From positions 110,688 through 174,687 of the forward strand of contig JAHHHZ010000028.1 of NCBI GenBank assembly GCA_019359095.1: 64,000 nucleotides of DNA. The letters run 5' to 3'. The notes beneath the pieces are model-generated. The model was not told the origin of the DNA and made no database searches. It worked only from the letters and a program-made list of their open reading frames with translations. Source of the DNA: Pleurocapsa minor HA4230-MV1 (GTDB lineage Bacteria > Cyanobacteriota > Cyanobacteriia > Cyanobacteriales > Xenococcaceae). The translations under genes and the position numbers were made by a program. Of this stretch, positions 1 through 9,724 are shown in pieces (the first letter of the stretch is position 1; each line of letters begins with the position of its first letter).

Positions 1-405
1 TCAGGCAATAGTGACGGTTTACGCCGTGCAGCCGAAAATATTATTGACAGCGTTGACGATGGCTTAATTCGCTTTGACTATGACAGCACTTACTCCTTCG
101 ATCAGCAAAATAATAATCAAGGATTAACCAGTCCTAATCTAGATGGCTCTTTCCCAGAATTTACACCTGTGCCAGACTCTTCGCCCAAACCAATCCGTTT
201 GGAAGGAGGAATTGGCCCTGGTGATAGTGGTGGCCCATTGCTAGTCGAGTCGGATGCAGGCCCTACTGTTGTTGGAGTTGCCAGTGAATTTATCGATCCC
301 GATCCCTTAGGTACTCCCGTCTCTGGTTATGGTTCAATTTATGTCTATTCATCACTTGATAACCCTAAAACCCTCGACTTTTTGAGTGATGAGGACATAG
401 TTTAG
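1..405 (+). CDS. Trypsin-like serine protease, C-terminal part
   Basis: The frame is open from the first base, so the gene starts left of the window and only about 134 codons are seen. The motif GDSGGP, at about residues 75-80 of the visible part, is the nucleophile-serine signature of S1 chymotrypsin/trypsin-fold proteases. It is followed by a segment (VVGVASEF) resembling the strand after the active serine. The catalytic His and Asp would lie upstream, out of view. A GC-rich hairpin follows the stop. The specific substrate cannot be told from this piece. Confidence 0.75.
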   Translation, partial: SGNSDGLRRAAENIIDSVDDGLIRFDYDSTYSFDQQNNNQGLTSPNLDGSFPEFTPVPDSSPKPIRLEGGIGPGDSGGPLLVESDAGPTVVGVASEFIDPDPLGTPVSGYGSIYVYSSLDNPKTLDFLSDEDIV

Positions 406-423
406 CTTGTTGGAATTACAACA

Positions 424-450
424 AGGCGGGGATGACCCGCCTAATTATTT
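424..450 (+). terminator. Rho-independent terminator after the protease gene
   Basis: Inverted repeat AGGCGGG / CCCGCCT with a 5-base loop (424-442), followed by the T-rich tract AATTATTT. It sits 18 bases after the protease stop and between two convergent genes, so it may also serve hemL on the minus strand. Confidence 0.6.
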
Positions 451-490
451 ACTTCAAAATTTATAACTTCAGACTCAAAAATTTTGCCGT

Positions 491-1792
491 TTAAATTGCC
501 TCTAAAACAGTTTTGGCAGCTGCTAAAGTGCGATCGACATCTTCATCAGTATGGGCAAGAGAGGTAAAGCCAGCCTCGAACTGAGAAGGTGCAAGATAAA
601 TACCTTGTTCTAACATTCCGCGATGGAAACGCGCAAATTTTTTCATGTCGGCAGTTTTGGCATCATCGTAGTTATGAACTGCTTGACCAGTAAAGAACAT
701 GCCAAACATAGCGCTAATATTACCGCCAGTGACTTCGTGTCCTGCTTCTTTGGCTACGGCCAATAAACCTTCAGAAAGTTTAGTGGTAATGCGGTCTAGC
801 TGTTCGTAAGTACCTGGCTTGCTCAGTAATTCTAAAGTTTTAATCCCCGCCGTCATGGCTAAAGGATTACCAGACAATGTTCCTGCTTGATACATTGGGC
901 CTGCTGGGGCGACCATAGACATGATATCGGCACGACCACCATAAGCACCCACAGGTAAACCACCACCAATTACTTTACCTAAAGTTGTGAGATCGGGAGT
1001 TACACCAAATTTAGCTTGTGCGCCACCATAAGCAATCCGAAAACCAGTCATTACTTCGTCAAAGACTAGTAATGCACCCTGTTCTTGAGTTATTTCCCGC
1101 AATCCTTCCAAGAAACCAGCATCAGGAGTAACGAAGCCAGAATTACCTACTACAGGTTCTAAAATGACCCCCGCAATCTGATCGGGATTTTCAGCAAAGA
1201 GCTGTTTCACTGTCTCTAAATCATTATAGGGAGCAGTTAAAGTATTAGCAGTAGTCGATTTGGGGACTCCTGGAGAATCTGGCAAGCCAAGAGTAGCAAC
1301 CCCAGATCCTGCTTTAACCAAAAACATGTCTGCGTGACCGTGATAACAGCCTTCAAACTTGATAATCTTTTCTCTACCTGTGAAAGCTCGCATCAAGCGC
1401 AGCACTGACATACAGGCTTCTGTTCCCGAGTTAACAAAGCGTACTACATCAATACTAGGGACAGCATCAATGACCATCTCGGCTAGCACGTTTTCTAAAG
1501 CGCAAGGCGCACCAAAGCTAGTCCCTTTTTCTAAGGCTGCGTGTAAAGCTTCGATTACTACGGGGTGAGCATGTCCACAGATCGCTGGCCCCCAAGTTCC
1601 GACATAATCGATATACTGATTGCCATCGACATCCCAGATATAAGCACCTTTAACATGATCGAAGACAATCGGTTGACCGCCGACTGATTTAAACGCTCGT
1701 ACTGGAGAACTTACGCCACCAGGCATGAGTTTTTGAGCAGCATTAAAAATTTCTTCTGATTTAGCCGTTTTAAAGGAAGTTGTAGAAACCAA
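491..1792 (-). CDS. hemL: Glutamate-1-semialdehyde 2,1-aminomutase
   Basis: PLP enzyme converting glutamate-1-semialdehyde to 5-aminolevulinate, the entry to heme and chlorophyll synthesis in cyanobacteria. At 433 aa it is full length. The N-terminal segment [11 protein letters not shown], the PLP-pocket stretch FDEVMTGFR and the Schiff-base lysine in [16 protein letters not shown] (about residue 272) are all typical. The start ATG has a purine-rich upstream region (AAAGGAG close to 1800). It is monocistronic and convergent with the protease gene. Confidence 0.97.
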   Translation of the reverse strand: MVSTTSFKTAKSEEIFNAAQKLMPGGVSSPVRAFKSVGGQPIVFDHVKGAYIWDVDGNQYIDYVGTWGPAICGHAHPVVIEALHAALEKGTSFGAPCALENVLAEMVIDAVPSIDVVRFVNSGTEACMSVLRLMRAFTGREKIIKFEGCYHGHADMFLVKAGSGVATLGLPDSPGVPKSTTANTLTAPYNDLETVKQLFAENPDQIAGVILEPVVGNSGFVTPDAGFLEGLREITQEQGALLVFDEVMTGFRIAYGGAQAKFGVTPDLTTLGKVIGGGLPVGAYGGRADIMSMVAPAGPMYQAGTLSGNPLAMTAGIKTLELLSKPGTYEQLDRITTKLSEGLLAVAKEAGHEVTGGNISAMFGMFFTGQAVHNYDDAKTADMKKFARFHRGMLEQGIYLAPSQFEAGFTSLAHTDEDVDRTLAAAKTVLEAI

Positions 1793-2331
1793 TATTGTCT
1801 CCTTTAATTAAAGTGAGTGTGTAAATGTATATCTCTAGTTTAAAGATATGAGTTTTTGTAAAGACGTAATCATGTCAATAGCCTTTTATTATCTTACGGA
1901 TCGTAGCTAGTCAGCGAACCAGATTGTTAGAAATTTTAAATTGTTTTGCATTATGAGCTGATTTGATCCATCGAGCGATCGCATTTTTCACTTTGCTGAT
2001 TTTGCTGATGTTGTGGCTCAAAAATCACGGTTTCTGTTGACTCAGTTATGGTAACAGTAATTCTTGGGCGCTCTTTAACTGCGAAAAAGCTACTAAATAG
2101 AGCTTCTATTTCAGCCTGTGACTCACAAACAGCATGTAAGCATATAGTATACTGCTCTATATAAGACTCTTAATCACGTAAGTTGGTATCTAGATAAATG
2201 AAGTAAGAATGCTTATAATGGTTAGCCCAGAGCAATTTTCGGTAACTTTCACCACTTCATGGAGATTTGATTTAGGGTATTTTCAAAACATAAATCATAA
2301 ATTATTATCTTAAAATTTTACAGGAAAATAA
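1793..2331. other. Intergenic region with a small open frame lacking a start
   Basis: Between divergently transcribed hemL and citrate synthase. The minus strand is open without a stop from 2169 down to a TAA at 1951-1953 (about 72 codons, ending SMDQISS). It has no ATG, so it may be a gene remnant or chance. The rest should hold the two divergent promoters. AGGA at 2321-2324 is the likely ribosome site for the citrate synthase start at 2332. Confidence 0.4.
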
Positions 2332-3474
2332 ATGACGGCAACATTTTGCGAATATAAGCCAGGTCTAGAAGGCATACCTGTAACTAAATCTAGTATCAGT
2401 TATGTTGATGGTCAAAAAGGGATTTTAGAGTATCGCGGCATTACAATTGAAGAATTGGCCAAGCGCAGTAGTTTTTTGGAAACTGCATATCTATTGATTT
2501 GGGGAGAATTGCCTAGCGCCAAACAGCTTCAAGACTTTCAAACTCATATTCTGTTTCACCGTCGGGTTAAGTATCGTATTCGGGACATGATGAAGTGTTT
2601 TCCTGAAACTGGACATCCGATGGATGCTTTGCAAACTTCAGCAGCGGCATTAGGCTTGTTTTATGCTCGTCGTGCTTTAGACGATCCTGAATATATTAGA
2701 AAGGCAGTAGTACGTATTCTGGCAAAAATTCCCACAATGGTGGCAGCATTTCATCAAATGCGTCGGGGTAATGATGCAGTTCAGCCTAATGACGAGCTGG
2801 ACTATGCAGCTAACTTTCTCTATATGTTGACGGAGCGAGTTCCTCATCCTTTAGAAGCGAGAATCTTTGATATTTGTCTGACACTTCATGCAGAACATAC
2901 CATCAATGCCTCAACTTTTTCGGCTATGGTCACAGCCTCCACTCTAACCGATCCTTATGCAGTAGTGGCTTCAGCCGTGGGTACTTTGGCAGGGCCACTT
3001 CATGGTGGAGCTAATGAAGAAGTATTATTAATGTTGGAAAAGATTGGTTCAATCGAGAATGTTGAGCCTTATGTAAGCGATCTAATTGCTAACAAACAAA
3101 AAATCATGGGTTTTGGACATCGGGTTTATAAAGTAAAAGATCCCCGAGCTAAGATCCTGCAAGAGTTGGCGGTAGAACTATTTGACGAGACAGGACACGA
3201 TCGCTATTACGATCTAGCTTTAGAATTAGAGCGGGTGATTGAATCGAAGTTGGGACATCGGGGAATCTATCCCAATATTGATTTTTATTCTGGCCTAGTC
3301 TACAGTAAATTAGGCATTCCTAGCGATTTATTTACGCCTATTTTTGCGATCGCTCGCGTGGCTGGCTGGCTAGCTCACTGGAAAGAACAGTTGGCAGTAA
3401 ACCGCATCTTTCGTCCCACGCAGATTTATACGGGAGAACACAGTATTGCGTATGTGGCAATGGAAGAGCGCTAG
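2332..3474 (+). CDS. gltA: Citrate synthase
   Basis: Condenses acetyl-CoA and oxaloacetate to citrate, feeding 2-oxoglutarate for nitrogen assimilation. At 380 aa it matches the short bacterial type. Active-site blocks are visible: GPLHGGANEEVL (catalytic His), MGFGHRVYKVKDPRA (second His) and NIDFYSGLVY (catalytic Asp). The C-terminus has ARVAGWLAHWKEQL and a stretch of the form RPTQIYTG, which contact CoA and citrate in the family. The ATG start follows AGGAAAATAA. Confidence 0.96.
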   Translation: MTATFCEYKPGLEGIPVTKSSISYVDGQKGILEYRGITIEELAKRSSFLETAYLLIWGELPSAKQLQDFQTHILFHRRVKYRIRDMMKCFPETGHPMDALQTSAAALGLFYARRALDDPEYIRKAVVRILAKIPTMVAAFHQMRRGNDAVQPNDELDYAANFLYMLTERVPHPLEARIFDICLTLHAEHTINASTFSAMVTASTLTDPYAVVASAVGTLAGPLHGGANEEVLLMLEKIGSIENVEPYVSDLIANKQKIMGFGHRVYKVKDPRAKILQELAVELFDETGHDRYYDLALELERVIESKLGHRGIYPNIDFYSGLVYSKLGIPSDLFTPIFAIARVAGWLAHWKEQLAVNRIFRPTQIYTGEHSIAYVAMEER

Positions 3475-3556
3475 TTGAATCGAGTGCAATACAACTTGAC
3501 AATTTTCTGTCTAAGTAGGTATTTGTCAGCGGTAAAAAAATTGTTAAGATTTGTAG

Positions 3557-5305
3557 ATGGCAAATTCTCGATTACGCAAATTAGGCAGTTACCTTCGTCC
3601 CCATTGGCGAATGGTTTTGTTAGGTACGATCGCGCTTTTAATTGTTAACTTGCTGGGAGTCTATATTCCCCTTTTGATCAAAGATAGTATCGATCAGTTA
3701 GAGGGGGAATTTAGTTTTAACCAGCTTTCACGTACGGCACTCTGGCTACTATTATTGTCAGCAATTATGTGGTGTTTTCGGATGTATTCCCGCACCTCTA
3801 TTTTTGGCGTAGGCAGGCAGGTGGAATTCGTTCTCAAACAGCGAATTTTTCAACACCTGCTCACGATTGAGCCTGGATATTTCTCGAATAATACTTCAGG
3901 AGACTTAATCAATCGCGCTACTAGCGATGTCGATAATATTCGTCGTCTAGTCGGATTTGCTCTACTAAGCTTTATTAATATTATTTTTGCTTACGCCTTT
4001 ACCTTACCCGTCATGCTCAAGATTAATGTACGGCTGACTATCTTGGCGATCGCTGTATATCCACTCATGTTGCTGACTGTACAGCTATTTAGTGGCAAAT
4101 TACGGCGTTATCAAGAGGAGATTCAAGTCAAGCTGTCGGATCTTAGTGAGCTAATTCAAGAAGACATGAGCGGGATGGCGTTAATTCGGATTTATGCTCA
4201 AGAGAATCAAGAAAGAGCCGCCTTTAGTCAGAAAAATCAGCAATTGTTAGAGTCGAATCTCAAGTTAGCTCAAGTAAGAAATCTGCTATTTCCTGTAATT
4301 GAAGGTATTTCTTATATTAGTTTGTTAATTTTGTTGTGGGTGGGGACAAAAGCGATCGCATCTGGACAAATAACCGTTGGGGATTTTATTGCTCTAGTTT
4401 TATTTGTGGAACGACTAGTATTTCCCACTGCCTTACTTGGCTTTACCATCACCGCCTATCAACAGGGAGAAATCAGTATTGATCGGGTGGAGTCAGTTAC
4501 TCAAGCCAAACCTAAAATTAAGAATACTGCTCAGGCGATTATTTTACCTGCTACAGAGATAAAGGGTGCAATTACGGCGCGCAACTTAACCTATACTTAT
4601 CCTGGCTCGAATACTCCTGCGCTTTACAATCTAAACTTTGAGATCCAGCCTGGGGAGACAGTTGCCATTGTTGGCTCAATTGGTTCAGGAAAATCTACTT
4701 TAGCCAATGCTATTCCTCGGCTATTAAATATAGCAGAAGGCGAATTATTTTTAGACAATTGCGACATTACTAAATTAGATTTGGCGAGTTTAAGAAAAGC
4801 GATCGCTTATGTTCCTCAAGACAGCTTTTTGTTTAGCACGACGATTCAAAACAATATTCGCTACGGTGAACCATTGGCAGAAACAGGAGAGGTGGTTCAA
4901 TCAGCTAAACAAGCCCAAATTCACCCAGAAATTCTCACATTTCCCCAAGAATACGATACTTTAGTCGGTGAGCGAGGCATTACCCTTTCTGGTGGACAAA
5001 GACAACGAACAGCTCTGGCGAGAGCTTTGTTAGCCGATGCTAAAGTTTTAATCCTGGATGATGCTCTTTCCAGCGTCGATAACGAAACAGCAACCAAAAT
5101 TCTGGAAAGCCTATCGCCGACGACAGCCAAGAAAACCGTCATCTTTATTTCCCATCAACTATCTGCTGCTGCTACTTGCGATCGCATTTTAGTGATGGAT
5201 CAAGGCAAAATTGTCCAAAATGGTACTCACGCAACCTTATTGCAATCAAAAGGACTTTATCACTCCCTGTGGCAGCAACATCAATTAAAAGAAGTGCTGA
5301 ACTAA
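3557..5305 (+). CDS. ABC transporter, fused permease and ATPase (MsbA/LmrA type)
   Basis: A half-transporter of 582 aa working as a homo- or heterodimer. Residues 1-310 carry about six membrane segments of the ABC_membrane exporter fold. Residues 335-582 are the nucleotide-binding domain with Walker A GSIGSGKST, signature LSGGQRQR, Walker B VLILDDALSSVD and an H-loop in FISHQ. Walker A has GSIGSGK where GPTGSGK is commoner, but the essential Lys-Ser/Thr are kept. The substrate is unknown; lipid, drug or peptide export are all possible. Confidence 0.9.
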   Translation: MANSRLRKLGSYLRPHWRMVLLGTIALLIVNLLGVYIPLLIKDSIDQLEGEFSFNQLSRTALWLLLLSAIMWCFRMYSRTSIFGVGRQVEFVLKQRIFQHLLTIEPGYFSNNTSGDLINRATSDVDNIRRLVGFALLSFINIIFAYAFTLPVMLKINVRLTILAIAVYPLMLLTVQLFSGKLRRYQEEIQVKLSDLSELIQEDMSGMALIRIYAQENQERAAFSQKNQQLLESNLKLAQVRNLLFPVIEGISYISLLILLWVGTKAIASGQITVGDFIALVLFVERLVFPTALLGFTITAYQQGEISIDRVESVTQAKPKIKNTAQAIILPATEIKGAITARNLTYTYPGSNTPALYNLNFEIQPGETVAIVGSIGSGKSTLANAIPRLLNIAEGELFLDNCDITKLDLASLRKAIAYVPQDSFLFSTTIQNNIRYGEPLAETGEVVQSAKQAQIHPEILTFPQEYDTLVGERGITLSGGQRQRTALARALLADAKVLILDDALSSVDNETATKILESLSPTTAKKTVIFISHQLSAAATCDRILVMDQGKIVQNGTHATLLQSKGLYHSLWQQHQLKEVLN

Positions 5306-5390
5306 AAATTTTATCCCTTATTTACTGACGTTACGCAGAGTGAAGAATTTAGAGAGATAGGGAGATGGGGAGAGTTATTGAGGATTGATT

Positions 5391-5426
5391 CCCCCAAGTC
5401 CCCAAGTCCCCAAGTCCCCAAGTCCC
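5391..5426. repeat. Short tandem repeat CCCAAGTC, about four copies
   Basis: An 8-base unit repeated head to tail immediately upstream of the deacetylase-fold gene. The unit is far too short, and lacks spacers, to be CRISPR. It ends about 60 bases before the preferred start codon at 5485. Confidence 0.8.
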
Positions 5427-5484
5427 TAAAAAGATGCGTAACATCAGTTATTTATTTTCTTGTATTCTCTTTAAGTGCTGGTTC

Positions 5485-6399
5485 ATGGGTAAATACGGTT
5501 TTGCCATTGTTTATCATCCCGATTATGTTGCGCCACTGCCTGATGCTCATCGCTTTCCCATGCCCAAATTTAAAATTCTACGGGATTTATTAATTAAAGA
5601 TGGAGTAATTCAGCCTGAGCAGATTTTTGCGCCAGAATTGCCCGATTTAGCGTTAATTCAGCTAGTTCACACTCCAGAATACATTCAAGCATATTGCAAT
5701 GGAACATTAGAACCTAAAGCTCAACGTCGAATTGGTTTACCCTGGAGTAAAGCCTTGGCTCATCGAACTCAAATTGCGATCGGCGGGACAATCCTAGCTG
5801 CCAAACTAGCGTTAGAATATGGCTGTGCTTGTAACACTGCTGGAGGGACACATCACGCCTTTCCTAGCTATGGATCGGGGTTTTGTATCTTCAATGATTT
5901 AGCGATCGCCTCTCGTGTTTTACAGCATCAAGGCTTAGTTAAACAGATTTTGATTATCGACTGTGACGTACACCAGGGAGACGGAACAGCCTATATTTTT
6001 CAAGACGACAGTAGCGTGTTTACTTTTTCAATGCACTGTGAGGCAAATTTTCCTGGTAAAAAACAACGCAGCGATCTTGATGTTCCTTTACCCATTGGTT
6101 TAGATGACGATGGTTACCTCCAGATTTTAGCCAGTCATTTAGCAGATTTATTGAGTGCAGTAAAACCAGATTTAGTTTTGTTTGATGCGGGGGTAGATAC
6201 TCATGTTAGCGATCGCTTGGGTAAATTATCTCTCAGTGACTGGGGCATTTATCGACGAGAAAGAATGGTTTTAAGCACCTGTAAAGCAGGAGGCTATCCT
6301 GTGGCTAGCGTGATTGGTGGAGGTTATGGTAAAGATATATCTGCATTGGTTTATCGTCACTCTTTGTTACATCGTGCAGCTCAAGAGGTCTATCAATAA
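5485..6399 (+). CDS. Histone-deacetylase superfamily hydrolase (AcuC/HdaH-like)
   Basis: Arginase/deacetylase-fold zinc hydrolase. Bacterial members deacetylate acetyl-lysine or polyamines. Seen here: tandem His in GGTHHAFPSYGSGFC, zinc ligands in DCDVHQGDGTA and FDAGVDTH, and the Gly-rich IGGGYGKD before the end. The frame is open from an ATG at 5434, but the 17 extra residues are Cys/Phe-rich. MGKYGFAIVYHPDY at 5485 matches the usual N-terminus of the family, so that start is preferred. The natural substrate is unknown; speA elsewhere in the window makes polyamines, but no link is shown. Confidence 0.88.
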   Translation: MGKYGFAIVYHPDYVAPLPDAHRFPMPKFKILRDLLIKDGVIQPEQIFAPELPDLALIQLVHTPEYIQAYCNGTLEPKAQRRIGLPWSKALAHRTQIAIGGTILAAKLALEYGCACNTAGGTHHAFPSYGSGFCIFNDLAIASRVLQHQGLVKQILIIDCDVHQGDGTAYIFQDDSSVFTFSMHCEANFPGKKQRSDLDVPLPIGLDDDGYLQILASHLADLLSAVKPDLVLFDAGVDTHVSDRLGKLSLSDWGIYRRERMVLSTCKAGGYPVASVIGGGYGKDISALVYRHSLLHRAAQEVYQ

Positions 6400-6419
6400 G
6401 TAGTTAAACTGCTAAAATT

Positions 6420-7121
6420 TTAAAACAGTTGTTTGATTGTTTGATAACACGCTCTAATGTAATAAGTTAGCAAACTAATAATACCTAATAACTTAAATCC
6501 TTCTTCTAAAATAAAATCACCTTTCATCCCCTCAAATAAAATATCAATAACGATAGAAATAGCAAAAAAAAGTAACGCCAATATCAGTCCTAAAAGATCA
6601 GTTTGATAAATTAATTTTCTAAAATAAAAAATGTATAAAGTAAATAGCGAGCCATAAATTACGAATAAAATTGTTTCTAATAAATGTTGTAGTGGTCTGT
6701 TGGTTTGAACAATATTGGCCTCTGCTCCAAATAACAAAGTCGAAAAATTTTCGTGTAGCTGAAATATATCGTCAATCAACAACCAAAGCATAATGTATGC
6801 TGAAGCCAAGAAAAAAAGTTGCCATTTCGGATTAGTTTTTTTACTAATTCTTAAAAGATAGGCGCTGAAAAAGCAAATACTCACAGCACCACACCACAAA
6901 AGTACACCAATAATAGATACTAATCCAGTATAGGGTGCTAAGTTGCCTACTTCAGCAGGATCTGCAACTAATTCGTAGATCGAAATCTTGGTATTTTCAG
7001 TTAAAAGCCAGATTAAAAAAATAAACAAACATGCTGGTATATATATTTTTGCCAGGCTTATTATCTGTTGTGAAGATAAGTTTACGCTTGATGTTATAAA
7101 CTTATTTAATTGGTTTTTCAA
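6420..7121 (-). CDS. Polytopic membrane protein of unknown function
   Basis: 233 aa, strongly hydrophobic, with about six membrane segments and short loops. One loop carries DDIFQLHENF, an acidic/His-containing motif that could be a ligand site. It is very AT-rich and Lys/Ile/Phe-rich relative to neighbours, which may point to transfer or weak constraint. It is convergent with the deacetylase gene, 20 bases apart. I do not recognise a family. Confidence 0.75.
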   Translation of the reverse strand: MKNQLNKFITSSVNLSSQQIISLAKIYIPACLFIFLIWLLTENTKISIYELVADPAEVGNLAPYTGLVSIIGVLLWCGAVSICFFSAYLLRISKKTNPKWQLFFLASAYIMLWLLIDDIFQLHENFSTLLFGAEANIVQTNRPLQHLLETILFVIYGSLFTLYIFYFRKLIYQTDLLGLILALLFFAISIVIDILFEGMKGDFILEEGFKLLGIISLLTYYIRACYQTIKQLF

Positions 7122-7402
7122 TTTGTATAAAGAGCAATAAATAAACTTATTTTAACCTTTAGTTGGCACATAAATTTACTAATCCTTAACCAAATATTAA
7201 CATAAATTCATCAATTAATTATTACCAGGACTTGCACATTAACAAAATGATAAAATAATGCCTTAAGAAATAAGAATATTGAAGTGAATTTCAGTTACCC
7301 ATTACCCATTACTTCGATAAATTAATGTGTTTACTTAATTGAAAACTGTTGTAAGTCATCAGACAAACTCGATCTTAGGAAAAATAACTGCTATTTAGAT
7401 CT

Positions 7403-7876
7403 ATGAATAGACAAACAGCCACTTTTGGGGCAGGATGTTTTTGGAAAACGGAACATAAATTTATGAACGTCCCAGGAGTAAGCAAAACTTCAGTGGGATA
7501 TATGGGAGGAGACTTTGCTAATCCTTCTTACCTGGATGTCGTAGCTAGAATCACTGGTCATGCAGAAGTAGCACAAATTGAATATGATGCCGATATGGTT
7601 AGTTACGAAGAGTTGTTACAGATCTTTTGGCAAATGCACGATCCAACTAGCCTCAATCGTCAGGGTACAGATAGAGGTGAACAATATCGCTCAGTAATTT
7701 TTTATCATACTGTTGCGCAAGAAAAAATTGCTCGTAAGTCAAAGCTAGAGCTACAGCAGTCGCGGATTTTTGACCAAGATATTGTTACGGAGATTAAGCC
7801 AGCTAAAGAATACTATCTTGCTACTGAAGATCATCAACAATATTTACTCAAGAAAAATCAAACCTTAGCCAATTAG
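7403..7876 (+). CDS. msrA: Peptide-methionine (S)-S-oxide reductase
   Basis: Repairs methionine-S-sulfoxide in oxidised proteins. The catalytic Cys lies in GAGCFW (about residue 12). Family blocks PGV...GYMGG, NPSYLDV, TGHAEVAQIEYD, FWQMHDPTSLNRQGTDRGEQYRS and EDHQQYL follow in order. Two details differ from the consensus: GCFWKTE replaces GCFWGVE. The protein (157 aa) also ends soon after the EDHQQYL block without the usual C-terminal resolving Cys, so regeneration probably depends on another thiol or on thioredoxin directly. Confidence 0.93.
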   Translation: MNRQTATFGAGCFWKTEHKFMNVPGVSKTSVGYMGGDFANPSYLDVVARITGHAEVAQIEYDADMVSYEELLQIFWQMHDPTSLNRQGTDRGEQYRSVIFYHTVAQEKIARKSKLELQQSRIFDQDIVTEIKPAKEYYLATEDHQQYLLKKNQTLAN

Positions 7877-7980
7877 AATGACCATTTGACCATAATACAA
7901 AAATATTAAAAAGTATCCAACCTCGATCTAGCCGATAAATTGGGCAAAATCTACCGTTTTAATCGAGGTTAAACCACAGT

Positions 7981-8080
7981 TATAGCCGTATAAAATTAGC
8001 GATAGACAATTTAGGGTGATCGACTCGTAGGTAGTAGGTAGTAGTCAAAAAACGTCCTAACATTGTCTCGTATTGCTATA
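7981..8080. repeat. Miniature inverted-repeat element, TATAGCCGTA family, copy 1
   Basis: Begins TATAGCCGTA and ends TATTGCTATA, an imperfect terminal inverted repeat. The interior contains AAAATTAGCGATAGACAATT and GTAGGTAGTAGGTAGTAG. The same ends and interior recur at 25433, 37682, 40072, 59393 and inverted near 51780. It carries no coding capacity and lies between the convergent msrA and pdhA. Confidence 0.75.
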
Positions 8081-8095
8081 CTCGTCCTGGGTTCA

Positions 8096-9127
8096 TTAAT
8101 CTTCAGCAAATATATAACGACGTAAATCGGCAGGGTTAGGCTCAGGACTGCTTTCAGCGAATTTAACTGCCTCGTCTATGGTAGCCAACACCTTGCTGTC
8201 AATCTCTTTTAGTTCTGCTGCTGTGGCTAAATTTTGCTCAATTAGATAAGCAGCAAATTTTTTAATCGGATCCCGTTGACCCCAAAATTCCTTTTCTTGA
8301 GGATCTCTAAGTTCATCAGGATCCGCTAGAGAATGCCCTCGAAAGCGATAGGTCAAGGCTTCAATTAAGGTTGGCCCTTCTCCTGCACGAGCGCGTGCCA
8401 CAGCCTCTTTAGCGAGGGTATTAACCGCTAAAACATCCATGCCGTCAACCTCATATCCTGCCATGTTAAATACACTGGCTTTTTTGTAGATTTCGGGTTG
8501 TGAAGTTGCGCGATCGTGAGCCATGCCGATCGCCCATTTATTGTTTTCGACGACATAAATAATCGGCAATTTCCATAGCGCTGCCATATTTAAGCACTCA
8601 AAAAATTGACCATTGTTACTAGCCCCATCACCAAAGAAACAGACTGCCACAGCATCAGAACTTTCGTCTCCCATGACTTCGCGACGATATTTACTTTGGA
8701 AGGCAGCACCCGTAGCGACAGGAATTCCTTCGGCGACAAAAGCATAACCACCCAGCAGACCATGCTCTGCCGAAAACATGTGCATTGAACCACCACGACC
8801 TTTACTACAGCCTGTTTCTTTACCGAATAATTCTGCCATGACCTCTTTTGCAGGCACTCCCGCACTCAAAGCATGAACGTGATCGCGGTAAGTACTAGAA
8901 ACATAGTCGCCCTTGGTTCTCAAAGCCTTAATTATGCCCGAAGATACCGCTTCTTGACCGTTATAAAGGTGGACAAAACCAAACATTTTGCCTCGATAGT
9001 ACATTTCAGCACACTTATCCTCGAATAAGCGTCCCAAAACCATATCTTCATACAGAATGAATCCTTCTTCTTTAGTTATCTTGACAGAACTAGCATCAAA
9101 TTTAGGTAAGGTTCTTTCAGCACACAT
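8096..9127 (-). CDS. pdhA: Pyruvate dehydrogenase E1 component, alpha subunit
   Basis: Forms the thiamine-diphosphate-dependent alpha2beta2 E1 that decarboxylates pyruvate for acetyl-CoA synthesis. The 343-aa sequence shows [12 protein letters not shown] followed by [10 protein letters not shown], the ThDP/Mg2+ motif. It also shows RGGSMHMF near residue 110 and the phosphorylation-loop-like [15 protein letters not shown]. Beta, E2 and E3 subunit genes are not adjacent, which is usual in cyanobacteria. Confidence 0.96.
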   Translation of the reverse strand: MCAERTLPKFDASSVKITKEEGFILYEDMVLGRLFEDKCAEMYYRGKMFGFVHLYNGQEAVSSGIIKALRTKGDYVSSTYRDHVHALSAGVPAKEVMAELFGKETGCSKGRGGSMHMFSAEHGLLGGYAFVAEGIPVATGAAFQSKYRREVMGDESSDAVAVCFFGDGASNNGQFFECLNMAALWKLPIIYVVENNKWAIGMAHDRATSQPEIYKKASVFNMAGYEVDGMDVLAVNTLAKEAVARARAGEGPTLIEALTYRFRGHSLADPDELRDPQEKEFWGQRDPIKKFAAYLIEQNLATAAELKEIDSKVLATIDEAVKFAESSPEPNPADLRRYIFAED

Positions 9128-9724
9128 AAAACAGTTTCAAAATAAAGGCGCAGATATCTATTGAATCACAAAATTCCAGTGGGCGAAAGTATAAACCAAG
9201 ACTGACGCAGTGAAATGAAAAATAAGGGTTCGAGGGAACAGGGAATAGGAACGCTTAATACTCTTACCTTTAATGTCTGGCGTTGCTGAATTAAGGTATG
9301 ATTTTATAACAGATGCGATCGCTAATTTAAAATAAGATCCCATAAAAATGAACTGTACTGAGTGTCCTACAGGATATGCCTAGCGGTATGCTTTAGGATA
9401 AAACTTACATGACGAGAGTTGAAGGAGAAAATACCAGACTCAGACACTATCTAGCGCGATTACATTGAAAAACTCTGTGTTACTCGAAGTCTCTCAAGAT
9501 GTTTGAATACTCGATTAGATTATTAGTTAATTATCTTAAATTATGGGATGTTCCTGTACCTTGTAGGCAGAAATATCGTTATTCAAAGCGAGCGCATTTT
9601 TCCTTAAATCATACCTCAATCCAGCAACGCCATTGTCAGCAAATAATCAGCCTCACATCCAAAAAAAAGGTGAGCTAATTGCCCACCTTAAACTGAAATT
9701 TAGCTTATATTTGCTCGATCTTGG
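9128..9724. other. Intergenic region with degraded repeat and clpC terminator
   Basis: About 600 bases between pdhA and clpC, both on the minus strand. A short open frame (9158-9343) starts and ends without family resemblance and is not called. Around 9362-9402 lies a degraded copy of the CCTAAAGGATA-type repeat (TAGCGGTATGCTTTAGGATA). The right part holds the clpC terminator. Upstream signals for pdhA should lie near 9130-9200. Confidence 0.5.
9661..9689 (-). terminator. Rho-independent terminator of the clpC-like gene
   Basis: Read on the minus strand: stem AAGGTG(G)GC, loop AATTA, then GC(T)CACCTT and a run of eight T. It begins 36 bases downstream of the stop codon. Confidence 0.85.

Noticed and set aside
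5391..5426. Tandem CCCAAGTC units as a CRISPR array
   Set aside because: Units are 8 bases with no spacers; it is a simple tandem repeat.
8590..8865. 91-residue frame inside pdhA
   Set aside because: Shadow of pdhA in another frame; no family features.
9158..9343. 61-residue minus-strand frame upstream of pdhA
   Set aside because: No recognisable family or ribosome site, and it lies in the likely pdhA leader.
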